This document shows, piece after piece, positions 1-13,900 of a stretch of DNA of 64,000 nt; the stretch's first letter is position 1; the number at the start of each line of letters is the position of its first letter. The notes below the pieces were generated by a model. That model had not been told where the DNA came from, did no database searches, and saw nothing but the letters and a program-made list of their open reading frames with translations. A program made the translations under genes and the position numbers. Source of the stretch: Pelodera strongyloides (taxonomy: Eukaryota > Nematoda > Chromadorea > Rhabditida > Rhabditidae). The stretch is taken from positions 124,001-188,000 of the forward strand of contig JAANDG010000260.1 of the NCBI GenBank assembly GCA_036852015.1, read 5' to 3'.

Positions 1-101
1 ATCGTGAACGTTGATATTTTTCAAAGAAATCATTATCATGGATTTATTTGAATCCCTTTCCGGTTATTGTAATAATATATTATCTTTATTTTACGTTCAG
101 A

Positions 102-2186
102 ATGAGTCATCCCCAATTGGAATCCCAACCAGAATTAGACGATCAATTCGATCCCAACCATGTAAAGTATCGATGTTTTTGCAAGCATATCCACGCGACG
201 GTAAGCTACAGGCTACCCAAAATTGTCGTTCCGTTGCGCTCTGTCGCTGAACTGATAGGCAGCACTCCCCGCGCACTAGTTCATTCATCAGGGGAAAACA
301 ACATCAACGGTGTGCCACTGGTGCGCCAGGAGTGTGCCATAGTGTACCTCATGTATGGCAAAACACGGTATTATAGTAAATCGGCGTAGACACGAAGAGG
401 ACCTTAAACTTGGTTTCATAATAGTAGTTTATAGTGTATATTTATTGATTTTCTCGTAGACTGGCGTCCGAATTATCTGTGGTATGTTGTGGATGACTGT
501 GGTATTCGAGTTCTGGCATCTCGGCGTCTCACTCTATGCTAATTTCAATGGAGACGAGAGCCCGGGCAGTGTAAGTTTGCCTTTTCACTATTCTTCTTCA
601 CGGTGATTTCTAGGTACATCCTGTGACAGCTTTCCACACGCCAACTCCGCTCTCTTACCTCAAATAGAATCAAACTTGCTGTCCGAAAAATGGGATATTA
701 GTCAAGGGGGAACAGAGCCCGCATCATTCAATTACTGGTCCACTGCAACGCCATCTCCCTAAGCCATCATTCGGGGCGTAACGTATCAGAATATCACATT
801 TTCAGGTAAGATCCACTATAATCCAGTTCCTGATTGGTTTCTTTCTGGCGAGCACCGTGCTCTACGCTCTCCGGAGGCAGAAACCAGGATATCTAGTACC
901 GTACCTTCTGATTCAGGTTCGTTGAAGTAGGTTATTTAGAATAGAATGTCTCCATCTCTCTCTCTCTCGCTCTCTGCAGTAACCTAACTCCTTCAGCTCG
1001 TCGGCCTCGCCGCTTCTGCCATCTTCCTGGTTGCCTTCTTCTACATTGCTCTCTTCGGTGACGACCGTACTGCTGCAACCTTCTTCCGATCCTACGGCAG
1101 GAGCGTCACAAAAGAGGAGCGAAATCAGAGCAGATATCTTAGTAAGTTCTAATTTATGTTGCAATCTATATCTATGAATCCTCAGCGTCAGCCCTCAGCC
1201 GTTGGTATATCATCACTATGCATGCGCTGGATTGAGACACCGTATCAAGTTTAAAACTCACCCGGGATGGGGGAAAGGTGGACAATTCTATATGGCCACA
1301 AAGGCGCCACTGTGGCGCCCTTGTCGCGCACCTGCCGCGCCCCCTCCAAAAAGCCTCTTGGATTAACCTTTTGGCGCACTTCCCGTGCTCCGCAGGCAGC
1401 GCTGTGGCGGACCCTATTCCTTGCGGCGATATCTCGGAGTTTCATCAATTCCCCCATGTCTCACATGTAAACAATGGCCGCCTCTGTAAGACACCTTACC
1501 CCCGGAATGTGGTATTTACTAATTATCCTATTTAATTTTACCCCGATTTCAGACTATGTGTCCTGGATGATGGTGGGCTCGTTCGGTATTATAATTGCCG
1601 TGCAACTATGGTTGATAAGTGTTATCTTCGCTTGTTGGCGTTACTACAGGTAAGCAAAGTATTCTACTAGTGAATAGTGCAGAATATGTTTGTGATCATA
1701 TACTACAACCTGAGTAAGATGACGTGGCTGAAGATTAATATTCCTATTGCAGAGATAAACGAGCATTCGACCGCGAGAACGGTTACGCCTACTTTGCGCT
1801 TAGGAAACCTACTGTAAGTATTTATTGTTTGATCTCGTGTATTTCGTTTACAAAAACCGGCACTGCAACGAAGCGGAACTAGCTGCACTGCAAAAACTAG
1901 CACGCATGCGGCGCAATATTTCGAGCTATGCGCACTGGTTTAGCGCACAGTCTCTTCCGCGGCGACTGCGCGAAGTCTCGCGTTGCGCTAATTTACGGTC
2001 TGACTTCACAATTATCCCTAATTATCCCTCTATACAATTACATTGCAGACCGCCTCGCCCACCTCCGGAATGCGAAGTTCTGTGTCTGTCGACGAGCTCA
2101 CCCACACAAAACATCCCTCCTACATCCATTCGAGGAATCTATCCCTTGACGACCGGGAACTAACAGCGGTTGCTGAACTATTGTAG
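102..2186 (+). CDS. LAPTM-like four-transmembrane protein
   Basis: Seven exons: 102-200, 460-570, 806-916, 997-1141, 1553-1649, 1753-1813, 2049-2186. All phases close, giving 253 residues. The N-terminus is hydrophilic, followed by a Cys-containing segment (YRCFCKHIHATTGVR) and four hydrophobic segments, one in each of exons 2 to 5 (for example TIIQFLIGFFLASTVLYAL). The tail is Ser/Thr-rich and polar. A short Cys-x-Cys segment before four helices is reminiscent of the lysosomal LAPTM4/5 group, so an endolysosomal location is inferred, not shown. The start is chosen at ATG 102, one base after a TTCAG acceptor at 96-100; an in-frame ATG at 48 lies upstream of that acceptor and is judged intronic or outron. 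Donor 917 is the unusual GTTCGT. Another tetraspan family is possible; the exon model is more certain than the family name. Confidence 0.72.
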
Positions 2187-2216
2187 TTATCATTCGAGCC
2201 TCTTCAAAAGAATTTC

Positions 2217-2222
2217 AATAAA
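2217..2222 (+). terminator. Poly(A) signal of the LAPTM-like gene
   Basis: AATAAA, 31 bp after the stop codon at 2184-2186. Confidence 0.6.
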
Positions 2223-3317
2223 CATTTTAGTCTCACAATTGCCCTTTATTTTGCTTTACTACAGTAACTGTGTTCTAAGCATGACTTGTTCGGGCGGGCG
2301 CATGGGTTTCAGCTCAATTCTACGAGAGTTCCCGTTGAAAAATTCCCCACACTCCAGGATAAAGATATATAAACTTTATTCCTCCAATAGATAAAAACGC
2401 ATAATACATGCAAATTTTGCAAATCAACTACACATCACAAATTCTAAAGGTAACTAATTTCCTAAATACAGACAATTTACATTCATCAAAGATTGTGGCA
2501 GTACAAAAATAAACCTGCACTACATACCAGAACCAGTACAAAGCCAAGGGGTAAAAATTAACATCAAATTCAATCTAAATAACTCTAAGTTTCCAGCGAG
2601 CAACGCCCAAGCATTAGTAAGCTAGACAAAATAAAGCACAAAAGCACACAAAGGAATCCAACATTCACAACCTCTTCAAAAAGTAACACCGGGATATATG
2701 GCAAAGTGCTAACTTCACATCAGATCTAATAAAGAAGTAAATCAATCAGCACAGAATCTACCCCATTTAAGCCAGTTGAGTAAGAGAGTCAGTCAGACTT
2801 TGAAGCAGCATACATACAGAGGCCCTTATAAAGTAAAATCATCAGAAAACACTACTTTCTACATAAGGGATGGCAAGGAAGGGATCTTTAAACTACAGAC
2901 CTTCACGATAACTAAAGAATGAGGATAGGATACTATGTCTCACAACTTACATCCAGTATTACAGTGCAATATTTACAAAGTGTAAGTGCGTGTGCGGCAA
3001 TCATACAATCATATCATACTCTGTCTGTGGGATAGTGATCGATTAACAGCTGATGTACAACGGCTTCAAGGGCTATTCAACTACTCTGTACAAACAAAAC
3101 CGTAAGAAACTAAATAAAATAATATGACAAGATCACCAACAGAACCAAATATATCACAAATGTGAAAACTATGATACATAGCTCAGATTGTTAACTCTGA
3201 GAAGTTAATCACAACCTATGACGGACAAGCCATAGCCATAATGATAGCAAAAAGTTACAAAAAATATATAGTACACGTACTTAAGCGCAATACTGTAGTC
3301 ACATCTCCCATACGAAC
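2223..3317. other. Convergent 3' flank between LAPTM-like and TMEM106-like genes
   Basis: No coding region seen. The two genes converge here. The nearest minus-strand poly(A) signal (TTTATT on the plus strand at 2375-2380) would give the TMEM106-like gene a 3' UTR of about 0.9 kb. The sequence is AT-rich and otherwise featureless. Confidence 0.5.
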
Positions 3318-6300
3318 TCAAGAAGATGTGCAATTTCCACTCGGAACACAGCAAACCTGCTGCTGTGTGGATAGTGTGATCTGGAAATAATAATTTAAGT
3401 AAAAACATAACCGGTAAGACATAAGACACGTTCAAATTTCAATAAATCCACCGCAGAACGCAGTTCATAGCCAAAAAAACCCTCAAATTCACCGTGTAAA
3501 TTATGGACATCATTAATAAAGTAAGTACAAGTAACCTGTGCGAATGAAAGTAGTAGTGCTAGTTTAGCTAATTGTTTAGAGACAAGTGTTTCACGTAATA
3601 TACAAATGCGGGCTCAGCGCATCTATGGATAATTTGTAGCCGACTTTTCTGTTCTTCACATAATATACAAATATCCCATTGCCTGCCACCCAAGATTGTC
3701 TGGGACAAAGGATGGGATCACCAATGTCACATTGTCATTGACATTGCTATTGTCTAATGTAATTATTACTTCTTAGGCTTTGGAAGCCAAATATCAACAA
3801 CAAATCACACATACAGCTACAATCTAATGTAAAAGTCCAAGAAAACCATGATAAAACATCAAAAGCCCACCTGCTCTCTATGATTGAAGTATTCAATAAT
3901 GGCCACAATATCAAACTGCATGTTCACGTAGAGTGAAGTGAGGCGTGAGAACGGAGCCTGACAGTACTCGCTGAAAGAATCACGATTCAGATTCAACGAA
4001 AAAGGGGTACATACACAGTCGAACCTCAATTATATAAAAATCCACACTCCTTCTCAACTCAGGCACATAAAAACCTGCCCAAACACATGCGACTAGTTCC
4101 AGCATTTTCAGAAAAGTTGGGTACGGTAAGATATTCAGAAAGAACTATTCTAAAGACTCACGCAACGACATCAGTCAGAGTGACCGAATTATTAAAGTAG
4201 AGTCGGTTGTTGTCGACGGAACGCGGACTCAGCGCAACAATTGTGTGGTTGATACCATAGCCTGAAAAGTGCAGATGGTTGTTTTAAATTGGTATAACAG
4301 CCTATTTTTGAGAACTGTATTCCCATCCCATGCATCTTACGCCAGGAGTATGACAAGCCAGGGTATAACTTCCGTGCGTAAATGGAGGTGGTTGGATGTG
4401 GTTCCTTTAGCTTAGTGATAGACCGTTTTAATAAAACACCATGCTTCGGTCAAATATATAAATTTGGAATTACTTTTGGAGGTGGTCAAAACCAACCCGT
4501 GCGTGTTTCAATACTGACGAACGCATTTTTCGGTCATACGTTTCAAAAAGCGGCGTTATGCCGCTTTAATGTGTGCAAGGTAGATAAATCTACCATTCGG
4601 TGATAAGCTAATGCATAGGTAAACTCATTCATGAAGACATGTATTGAAACACCCAGCTGAAGACTGAATGCCTGCGCGACGGCAATGGAATAGTACATGA
4701 AATATAGACGATGTACCTGACAGAATGCCTCTGCACCTTGAGATGGAGTGATATACGAAACATGAACCATGTGGCTGACATACCTGACGTAATAATAGAA
4801 AACAAAGCTAACCAAACAACTCACCAATAACATCCTTATTCCAGGGCTGGAATTTCGATATGACCGTGGCTGTCGTATTGACCACGTTCACCGAATAGTA
4901 GTTCGAATTCGCAATATAGACAAAGTTCTGCAATAAACAAATTCCACATTTCACACTGACAATCGACAATTATATCAATGCCAATATCAATGAGACACGT
5001 TATATCAACGACGACCAATATTTTATCAATCATAGGTGTCTCCAAAAACAAAACACTGCTCATAGTGTTAGTAACAAAAAAAAACCAACTAAAACTAAAT
5101 AATGTGCCAAACCAAAACTCGGACCAAGTACCAAAAAGGACTAAACAGACACTTCATCTATATAGGAAATACCACGACGGGGCTATTTCCTATATATAGA
5201 TGAATTGCCTCTTTAGAGTCTTTAGGCTGTTGTAAAAATAGCCGCACGTGAAAAAAATACAACAAAGAGAGTAGCATCAAAGAACACTCACCAAAAAGTT
5301 GAGCCTAATCTTGGGAGGCAGTTGTGAATGTTCTGTCACGTTGATGATGTCAATGGCCTTTCTACTTGATGTCAAATCCACGGATCTAGGTGTCAAGAGG
5401 AAGAGACCCAGAAGGGCGACCAGCACACAGACACCTAAGGAAGAGAGATACAGTAGTCAAATTTACATGTCTCGCCTTTCTCGACGATATTAGGACTATT
5501 AGGAGGTAAACTGTAAAACACCAAGGATGCTCGATGATCTCCGAAATAGAAAAGACATAATGGTAGAACCATAAAAAGTGAATGAATAAATAACCATAAG
5601 CATAAGCATGCCACTATCTATCAATAAGTATAAAAGTGGAACTTACAGCTGCTAGAATTAAGAGCTCAAAGCACTGGACTGGAATCCTAAAACTTATACC
5701 TCAAAAACCTCAAATAACCACAAACTACTTACCCACTCCGAGTGACACATACAACCAAGTGCGTCTTGGTTGAAGACGATCGTCATTGATTGGGATCAGA
5801 GCCACCAGGGTCTCCTCCATTTCTAAAACATTAATCACAAATACATTTTACATTGCTACTTGTTACTACGTACTAGCTGACATGCCCCCTACTTTACCAG
5901 AATGCCAGAACCTTTAGTTTAGATTAGCGTCACGCGGCGTAACTCGGAAATTCAACTGGTCTCATATCAACCAGTCGAATATTTAGTTACGGTGTGAAAC
6001 ATTACAGAAAGATTGTTTCTATAATTATGAGTTGTTGCTCGCATTACATTTTTAATCTTCAGTCAAACAAATCATGTGCATTTAATTAAACATCAAAGAG
6101 CGAGTACATATTCCCTTTAAAGAAGACCGATCATTTTGCTCCTATTCTACAAATATATCTTTTACTTACCAATGGTAATCGAATACTCTGGAATCTGGAG
6201 TGCACTACTTCGGTAGACCAGAGCTACCCTTCGGGGCCCTGAACAGTCCTAGCTTTAACCTTTAACTAACTTACCAATCGGAATCCTTCCCGTCCCCTTA

Positions 6301-6878
6301 CAACTCGGACACGGCACATTTCCCGTCATCAGTTCTGTGTAATCATTTGAGAGACTTCGACTATTGCTTCCCTCTGATGTGCCCGTGCCTCCGTAAGTCG
6401 ATTCTGAACAGAACCTTATTACTATTAAGAAATAATAATTAACATAAAGCATAAAGGTTAGCTAACCTAGTGTCACAACAAGACAAAGTAAACCCACAAA
6501 TAAGTTAAAAAGGGGCCTGTAAAATAATACTGACAAATTAGTAAGGAATATAAGAATCCGAAATGTTCTCAATTATATGTACCGAGGAGGGGGAACAGGG
6601 GATGCAAGTGCAAAATGAATTTTCGTAATACATTTGAACGTAAAGTGTAGTGTTTCAGGAACATGACAAATCCGCCTGTGCATAGTAAAAATGTTCGTAG
6701 GTTGACAGTCGACACTCATTTCCATGTGGTAAATAAAGACATTAAATATAAACTATCATAACAATCTGCCATAAACTAAATCCCCACCTCTCTCTTCGTG
6801 TAACTGACTGTGTTGTCCAAAGACTGTGCGCACTCGGGTGCGAATTCTCGTCCATAGTGTGTTCATATCATCGAGCAT
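3318..6878 (-). CDS. TMEM106 family lysosomal membrane protein
   Basis: Exons in transcription order: 6878-6788, 6403-6275, 5822-5733, 5434-5292, 4927-4825, 4261-4162, 3970-3871, 3356-3318; about 264 residues (human TMEM106B has 274). Family marks: the zinc-type motif CPSCKGTGRIP, then LVALIPINDDRLQPRRTWLY, one transmembrane segment (VLVALLGLFLLTPRSVDL), and a lumenal domain containing SNYYSVNVVN. TMEM106 proteins are type II late-endosome/lysosome glycoproteins; NVT and NNS sequons are present in the lumenal part. The middle exons are secure by homology. The first exon (starting MLDDMNTLWTRIR) and the last 13 codons (VCCVPSGNCTSS then stop) are supported only by splice sites and phase. A TTCAG acceptor lies 21 nt before the chosen ATG. 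Intron 4262-4824 holds a palindromic repeat. Confidence 0.88.
4284..4569. mobile_element. TTAA-flanked palindromic MITE in TMEM106-like intron
   Basis: Left end TTAAATTGGTATAACAGCC, right end GTTATGCCGCTTTAA, matching the TTAAAGCGGTATAAC terminus of the other copies. The internal TTTCAAAAAG near the right end is also shared. Confidence 0.5.
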
Positions 6879-7955
6879 ACCAATGAGAAAACCAAACACT
6901 GAATGAATACATTACATTATTGAATAACTGAAATAATCACCGTTAAAGCGGATACGAATGAATCCCTCTAGCCCCTCACACAATTTCCTAAAAACGCAAA
7001 CTCAGCCAAAAAAATTATTTAACAATTCAACTTTCAACCAACCTCAATTGTCGCACGTTTTCTCCTAGTGTCTCAGTCACCTTATGTTAACTCCTTGCCT
7101 TCTCGTACAAAACAGAGAATATAGTAGAAAGCAGCTTCCAATCTATCACCTGAAAACAAGTTTATTACTATGTATGATATTGGGCAAACAAATATAACAT
7201 AACACAAAGATCATGATATCGTCGGTAAAACACGCGTAGAGTAGAACACAAGCAGCGTATAATATGAGGCAAGAAGCTGATACTGAACAATAAAATAATA
7301 AATTAATAAATACAATCAACGAAAAGATCTGTAGGAGAATAAAACTTGGGTTAAATTCACAAACAGTAAAGCGAAAAGAAAAGCTCAAACTATAGTATAG
7401 AGATATGAATAATCTACCAACTTCAACTATGAACATAAAACATGTTAATAAAATAAAAAATGATGCCTTCGAGGCTATAAAACACTATAAATGTATGGAA
7501 CGAGGTAAAGGAAAAAGTAACAAACCCAAACGGACTGAACTTGAAAATATTGAAACATATATAGGTAAAGTACGATAATTTCGGATCAAATCCTGCAAAA
7601 CATTAGGAAATAATCAATAATTATTCAAATCAAATCAGAAAGACAGCACTATAAGACGTCATAGTTACAATCTCAGAGATCAACTGATCAACCAACATAT
7701 AAGATTTAAAAAAAATACACATTGTGACAAATAAAAGTACCCTGAGTTAAAATGCGTTCAAAGCGGTTTTCATATTGCGTTACAGAGAATAAAACAGTAG
7801 CTAAGCTAAAGGTAGCCAAAAAAAACATAAAAATCTACACTTCTCTTTGCATGCTACATACATCTATACACTTATAGGTAATTGACCAACATATTTTGTT
7901 AATTTTGTTTACAAACGACACATGCTAATAAATAGTAAATTCAAATCTACGAAAA
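6879..7955. other. Spacer between p85-like and TMEM106-like genes (same strand)
   Basis: No coding exon seen. A minus-strand poly(A) signal (TTTATT on plus, 7157-7162) about 0.8 kb after the p85-like stop would end that transcript only about 260 bp before the TMEM106-like acceptor at 6900. Confidence 0.4.
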
Positions 7956-10900
7956 TTACTTGGAATCCCTGGATGGGATTGCTGGAACACACAGTTTCGT
8001 GTTGATCTCCGGGTTGTGTTCTACCAAGGAATTGTGAGCGTAGTAACGGACAAAGTCACCAATCGTCACGAAATAGAGTCCGCCATTCTCGAAACCGAAA
8101 CCCTAAACAAGGAATGTCAAAGAGGTCTAAAACACGCTCAGATTTCAGAGTTCACAGTATTATGCCCATATACGAGATATTATCTAAAAACCGTACCATG
8201 TAAGTGGTAAACTACCGGAAATATTAATTAAAGTGTTAATTAGTGTGTATTCAAAAAAAAAGTTTCGACACAGAAATATGAGTGAAGTTATCAGTTAAGT
8301 GTAAATTGTCCTAAAACGAGCTAGGTTCTGGATTCTGGAATAAATGATAAGACGCAGTGAGGTCACACAAACCAATCCCTTATCAATTAAGTTGGTTGGG
8401 AAAAAATCAAAAAACCGTATACCAGTACAGTATTGCCCAAAACGTGAGTGCCAGAGTACTCAAGTTCTTATATCACACAGAGGATAACAACGCAGACAAC
8501 GATACATAGGAAAAGATTATATACAGCGATATTAAAACATAATGCAAACAGGACAGGACTGCTCACAAAAAGTGTTGCCCAAAAATCCCCTTACCTGATC
8601 GGTTTGTTCTATCAAACAGTGCGAGATTCGTTCACCATGCAGAACTGAGAGCACCTGGAACGGAGAAATTTATGTCACATGTATACGGGAACTTGATGAA
8701 AGTAAAAAAAAATAGAACTAGGCCACTAGGCGGTACAATTAAGCTGTAAATGGGACGATGGGACCAACGATAAAACCGGTACTTTATGCTTTGTTACGTA
8801 CTTAAAGCGAAATACCACCCGGTTTGGGGTTTTTTCACCAAAAATAGGTTAAAAGTTATAAACGAAAATAAACATAAAAACACAAACAAATAAGTGCATC
8901 TTGTATAAAAATGTGGCTCTATTTACCTTTAGGGGTCCGAATGAGAAATAAGGGTCCGAAAAAATATTAAGGGTCCGAAATACTTTTAGGGGTCCAAAAA
9001 ACTTTAAAGGGTCCAAAATACTTTTAGGGGTCCAAAAAACTTTTAAGGGTCCAAAGTACTTTTAGGGGTCCGAAAATGCAAGAATTTGGAAATTTTTATT
9101 TTCATACCCTAATAGGCTCCTTTCATGTTTTTTTCCGCGTTTTCATCGTTTTTTTGGCATTTTACACTTGCTGGGACGCGATTTTTGTTTATTCCTTTTT
9201 TTTTGCTCTATTTACCTTTAGGGGTCCGAATGAGAAATAAGGGTCCGAAAAATATTAAGGGTCCGAAAAACTTTTAGGGGTCCGAAAAAATATTAAGGGT
9301 CCGAAAAACTTTTAAGGGTCCAAAATACTTTTAGGGGTCCAAAAAACTTTAAAGGGTCCAAAATACTTTTAGGGGTCCGAAAATGCAAGAATTTGGAAAA
9401 TTGTATTTTCATCCCCTATTCGGCTCCTTTCACGCCAAATCGGCCCAGTAAGCTTCCTTTCCTCTTTTTTTTCCGAGACTCAGCTGCCCTGTTCTATTCT
9501 ATAAAGTATCTTCCGTGTGGACATATAGTACGCAATGTGAGCTTGAACTAATACGAACAAGATCTTTTATTAGTCCTTCAGAAACGTTACACAGGGAACA
9601 CAATGCCAATTTCATACATCAAATGGTTTAAAAATCTTTTCTTTTCTATTGTATCTCCTAAACTACAAGTTACATATACTGATCTATGTAACTTGGCAGG
9701 TGGTCAGCGGACGTTCCGTACAGGTGCTTAGGGCTCTTCTTCCGCACGAGACTTATCCTTCTAAGCGTCATATGCGAGTTGCAAGCTAGGCACTTCCTCT
9801 TGTTAGCTATGGGAGAGTACATCGCCAAGAAATTCACAGTTTTCTCAATTCCGGCGTCCGCATCGTCGTCACCTACTACATATTGAGCAATAGTGTAGGT
9901 GTTGATCTCGGGCAGATCAATGAGAGCATCAATCATCACAATATGCATACAGGTTGTCCTTCTCCATAACCTACCAACGATCTTGTCATTTCAACGAAAC
10001 CTCCAACACAGCCAAAGCTTGTCGCCACAGTGTTAATACGCAACTTGTCGTTTAACCGCCAAAAAAGCTGCTTGTCTTATACGCTACGCGCCCATAATCA
10101 CCGGGAAAGGAACCGCAGTAGAAACATCAGTGCTTTCGATGTTCTTAGACAAGTAACGGTAACAGATCCTGCACTTTCTTGTCGACGGTATGCGGAATGT
10201 GCGTAAAAGACACACAACTAACGAGGCCGTACTAACTAGAATACTCCCTGAAAATAGTTGTAAACAAAGAAAGATACAACTAGTAATAAACAAAGAAAAG
10301 ACATGCCGCTAGACACGTCCAATTTGTTCCTCTGCAAAAAAAAGGAATAAACAAAAATCGCGTCCCAGCAAGTGTAAAATGCCAAAAAAAAACGATGAAA
10401 ACGCGGAAAAAAACATGAAAGGAGCCTATTAGGGTATGAAAATAAAAATTTCCAAATTCTTGCATTTTCGGACCCCTAAAAGTACTTTGGACCCTTAAAA
10501 GTTTTTTGGACCCCTAAAAGTATAAAGGCCGTGCTAATACTAGCACGGCCCCGGAAAAATCGAGGGATGGCCTTTTCAAATGATCACACACTCCGAAGCA
10601 TCCAAATGACGAAATGTTGACAAAATATTTTGAATTTTGCTAGTAAAAGTCCAAAAATACACATTTTGAAAACGGCGGTAAACGCGCGGTTGTTTACTCC
10701 TCCTCTTTTCGTATTTTTTTGTTGAGACCGACCGCTAATTCGCTTTAAAACAAGAGTGTATAATCTTTGTCAGAGACCAATTCGATAAACGAAGACATAT
10801 AAAATATAATAAGCCGCGAATTGAACTCTGCGTGAGTCCCGAAATACACGGACCTGCTCTCTGTTTTTGGAATATATGAATAGCTTGTAACCACACAACG

Positions 10901-13900
10901 TATGCTTTAACATTCCAATAAACAATACCAAGCAACCTTACACCAACAACCACCTACCAGTTTATTGGGCTGACTCGCACTGGGTCGAATCAGGAATATT
11001 CCCTGTGGGTGCGGGTTCCCAGTGCCTATTTCCTTGGCAGCCGAACTGATTCTCAATCGAGCCTGTTGAATCACAGCAGCCGCTGCCTCTTTGTTACTGT
11101 TGTTCACCAGATACCTACAAAAAAAAAGATAAAATGAAACTTAGCATGCCATGCGTAATTAATAAAATTGAGTCACTTTGAAAATTCAAGTACAGAATCA
11201 CACGAACACTGCTTGCAACGAGTTACGAGTATCGTTTCGAAACTCCCGTCTACATAACAAGCACGTGAAACATTGTGATTGTAAAGTAGATAAATCATAT
11301 GGGATTTAAAAAAAAACTAATAAATAATGTCACTGTGAGAAAAAAGCCCTCACCTTGATGGCGACCAGCTAAGTGTGAGATCGCCGAGAATCTGACTCAC
11401 GTGAACACTCTCAATCTAGAAACGAGACATAAAAAACAAACAACTACATGAGCTGGGACATGGACAAATATATCGGAATGGCTCCCACAACAGACCAAAG
11501 ACTAGCAACAAGCAACAACTATAACCAGGTGACTTTTCGTATTCTCTCTTTCTAACTCTATTCAAGTATTACTTGTCTATCAAAGTAAGTCTCACTAAAA
11601 AACAGTTAGAGTTAGACCCGTCTTCACAAGAGAACTGAACTCTGCGCGCGAGCAGGTCTGCCTGAAATACACGATCCGGCCTACTCTGGGCTTTTTTGGC
11701 TAGTAATAAGCGTTCTTGCCAGGAATAATAATAGAAGATCATTTCATTCGGTCATTCAGTACGTAAGCAAACGCAAACAGGAAGAGCGAGATCTACGAAT
11801 CTACCTGCTGCAACATTGCTCTCGCCCTGTCCGCAGTCTCATCGAGTAGGTTCAGTGGTATAGTATTCGACTGACGCAGTCTCGTGAACACATCCATCGC
11901 TTCCTTATTGCAAGAAAGGCAACGGGCCTAAAATGATGATAATATTGGGTGGTGATGGGCCTCACCTTGCATTTGCCCCCTATCATTGCATATTCATCAA
12001 CGGCACAATAAAAAGGAACGAGCCATCATTCTCCTACAATAAATTTTTCAATACGATTAGTAGCACATTATCTCTACATAACAACTCCACGACTCCACCA
12101 CTTATAAAATAACTAACTTGGTACAAAAGTAACTTAAGTAACTTCTGGCAATATGAAACGAGAAACGACATCATAACAACATGACTTCAACCTCCACTCA
12201 GAGGCAAAGATAATGCAAGTCCGCAGCCATCTGGACATGCTCTCCGCTCAATTCCTCGCTCGCTCCTCTGATCCGAGCCACGCCTGTCACGGAATCCTGC
12301 AGAAGCCCCTTCCGCCTCGCAACATGAAAGCGAGCACCCGCATGGCCCATAAGAACACGGTCATGGCAGCTATCGCAGGAGCCTCCGACCCAAGCTGCGC
12401 AAAGGCAGTCGCCGGCGCAGTCCACACCATAGCAGTCGCCGAGGAAAAACGCACACTCAAGCCACCCGCCATCCTGGGGGGGAGACCGCCACCAGACATC
12501 CACAAAGAAGAAGCAGATCTTCCGCGAAACGTCAGATGCACCCTCAGCCAACTCCGCTCCGGTCACAGCAGATTCACGAACCACTACCTCCATCGTGTTG
12601 ACGACAGCGTTCCAGACTCCTGCCCAGATTGTGGAAACAGCCCCCACGACGTCCCCCACCTCTTCACATGCCCCGCCCACCCCACGACGCTCATTCCTAC
12701 CAATTTATGGAATCAGCCACGGGAAGTGGCAACATTTTTAGGCCTCTTATAGCCCATCTCGCGAGGATGATCAACCACGCTGGCTGCCTCCGGCAACAAC
12801 AACAACAACATAACAACATGACTCTTAATATACTAGGGTACGAGATGGTCTATATTTGAAATCAGAACCATTAAATTTGCAATATAAGGTAAACTGGAAC
12901 AAAACAAATACCTCAGCTAGTTCACATTGCTTTTTGAGAACTTCTTTAGCGGCCGCCAATCTGTGAAGTTGCGTTTCAACATAGGAACGTTCGTCTTCGA
13001 GCATCTTGATGTACTTTTTCACAATCTGAAAGTTGCAAGATATAGTCAATCAAAGAGTAAGGGGGCCAATGAAGAACGAAATCCGCTTTGTCAGCCTCAG
13101 CGTTTCCACTGCTGGCACGGCACGCGGATTGTGAGAAGTGAGAAGACAACAAAACAAAAAGTGAGGCCAGTCCAACACACATTACTGCACAATAGTACAT
13201 AGTACGTGCATGTTAAATCTAATTGTACATACATATACATACATTTTTCCAAAAGACAAATTACTTTAACTGACCTGTGCATTTGCCTTCATCGCCTCCT
13301 CCTTCAAAGGTTCACCATCGAAATTCGAATTATCCTGCGTATCGGCTACATCTTTCAACAACTCCAGTTTACTGTTGAGGTCTTCCACCTGAAATAGAAA
13401 AAAATCAAACTGATTACATATTCTCAACCCGAACTTGCTACTGTGTGTTCTTTTGTTCTTTATCATTCATTCAGCTAACATACACTTCTTCCGAAACTGG
13501 ATTACATAACCTTGCAACTCCATCTACGTGACTACTACGCAACGCTACTACGCAAGGATTTTCTATAAAAAAGTAAACGATTCCGAATTCCAACAAAAAA
13601 AAACCTGTTCTAGTTCAATCCAACTTATTGCGTTGCGATGACTTATAGACATATTGAAATACTGACAAAATACGAATTGTCTAATAACTGACCGCCTGTA
13701 GCTGAGATCGTTCCAAATTTGATGCGCGTTGATTTTCTTCACAAATCAAGTTATACAGTCTAGAACCACGTGCCGCAGCCGACTGTGTTATCCTGAAAAT
13801 TTATCTGGTGATAGGTGATGGTGACTTAGCACAACAGAACACAAAGCGAAGGCGAAGAGCAAATTGGAGAACGACTTATTTCCTAGCCTAGAACAAAACA

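Noticed and set aside
1251..1535. Overlapping frames in the LAPTM-like intron 4
   Set aside because: They lie in a GC-rich repeat patch inside an intron whose flanking exons join in phase.
12198..12680. 160-codon minus-strand frame
   Set aside because: Exact antisense of the LINE C-terminal coding fragment; no homology features of its own.
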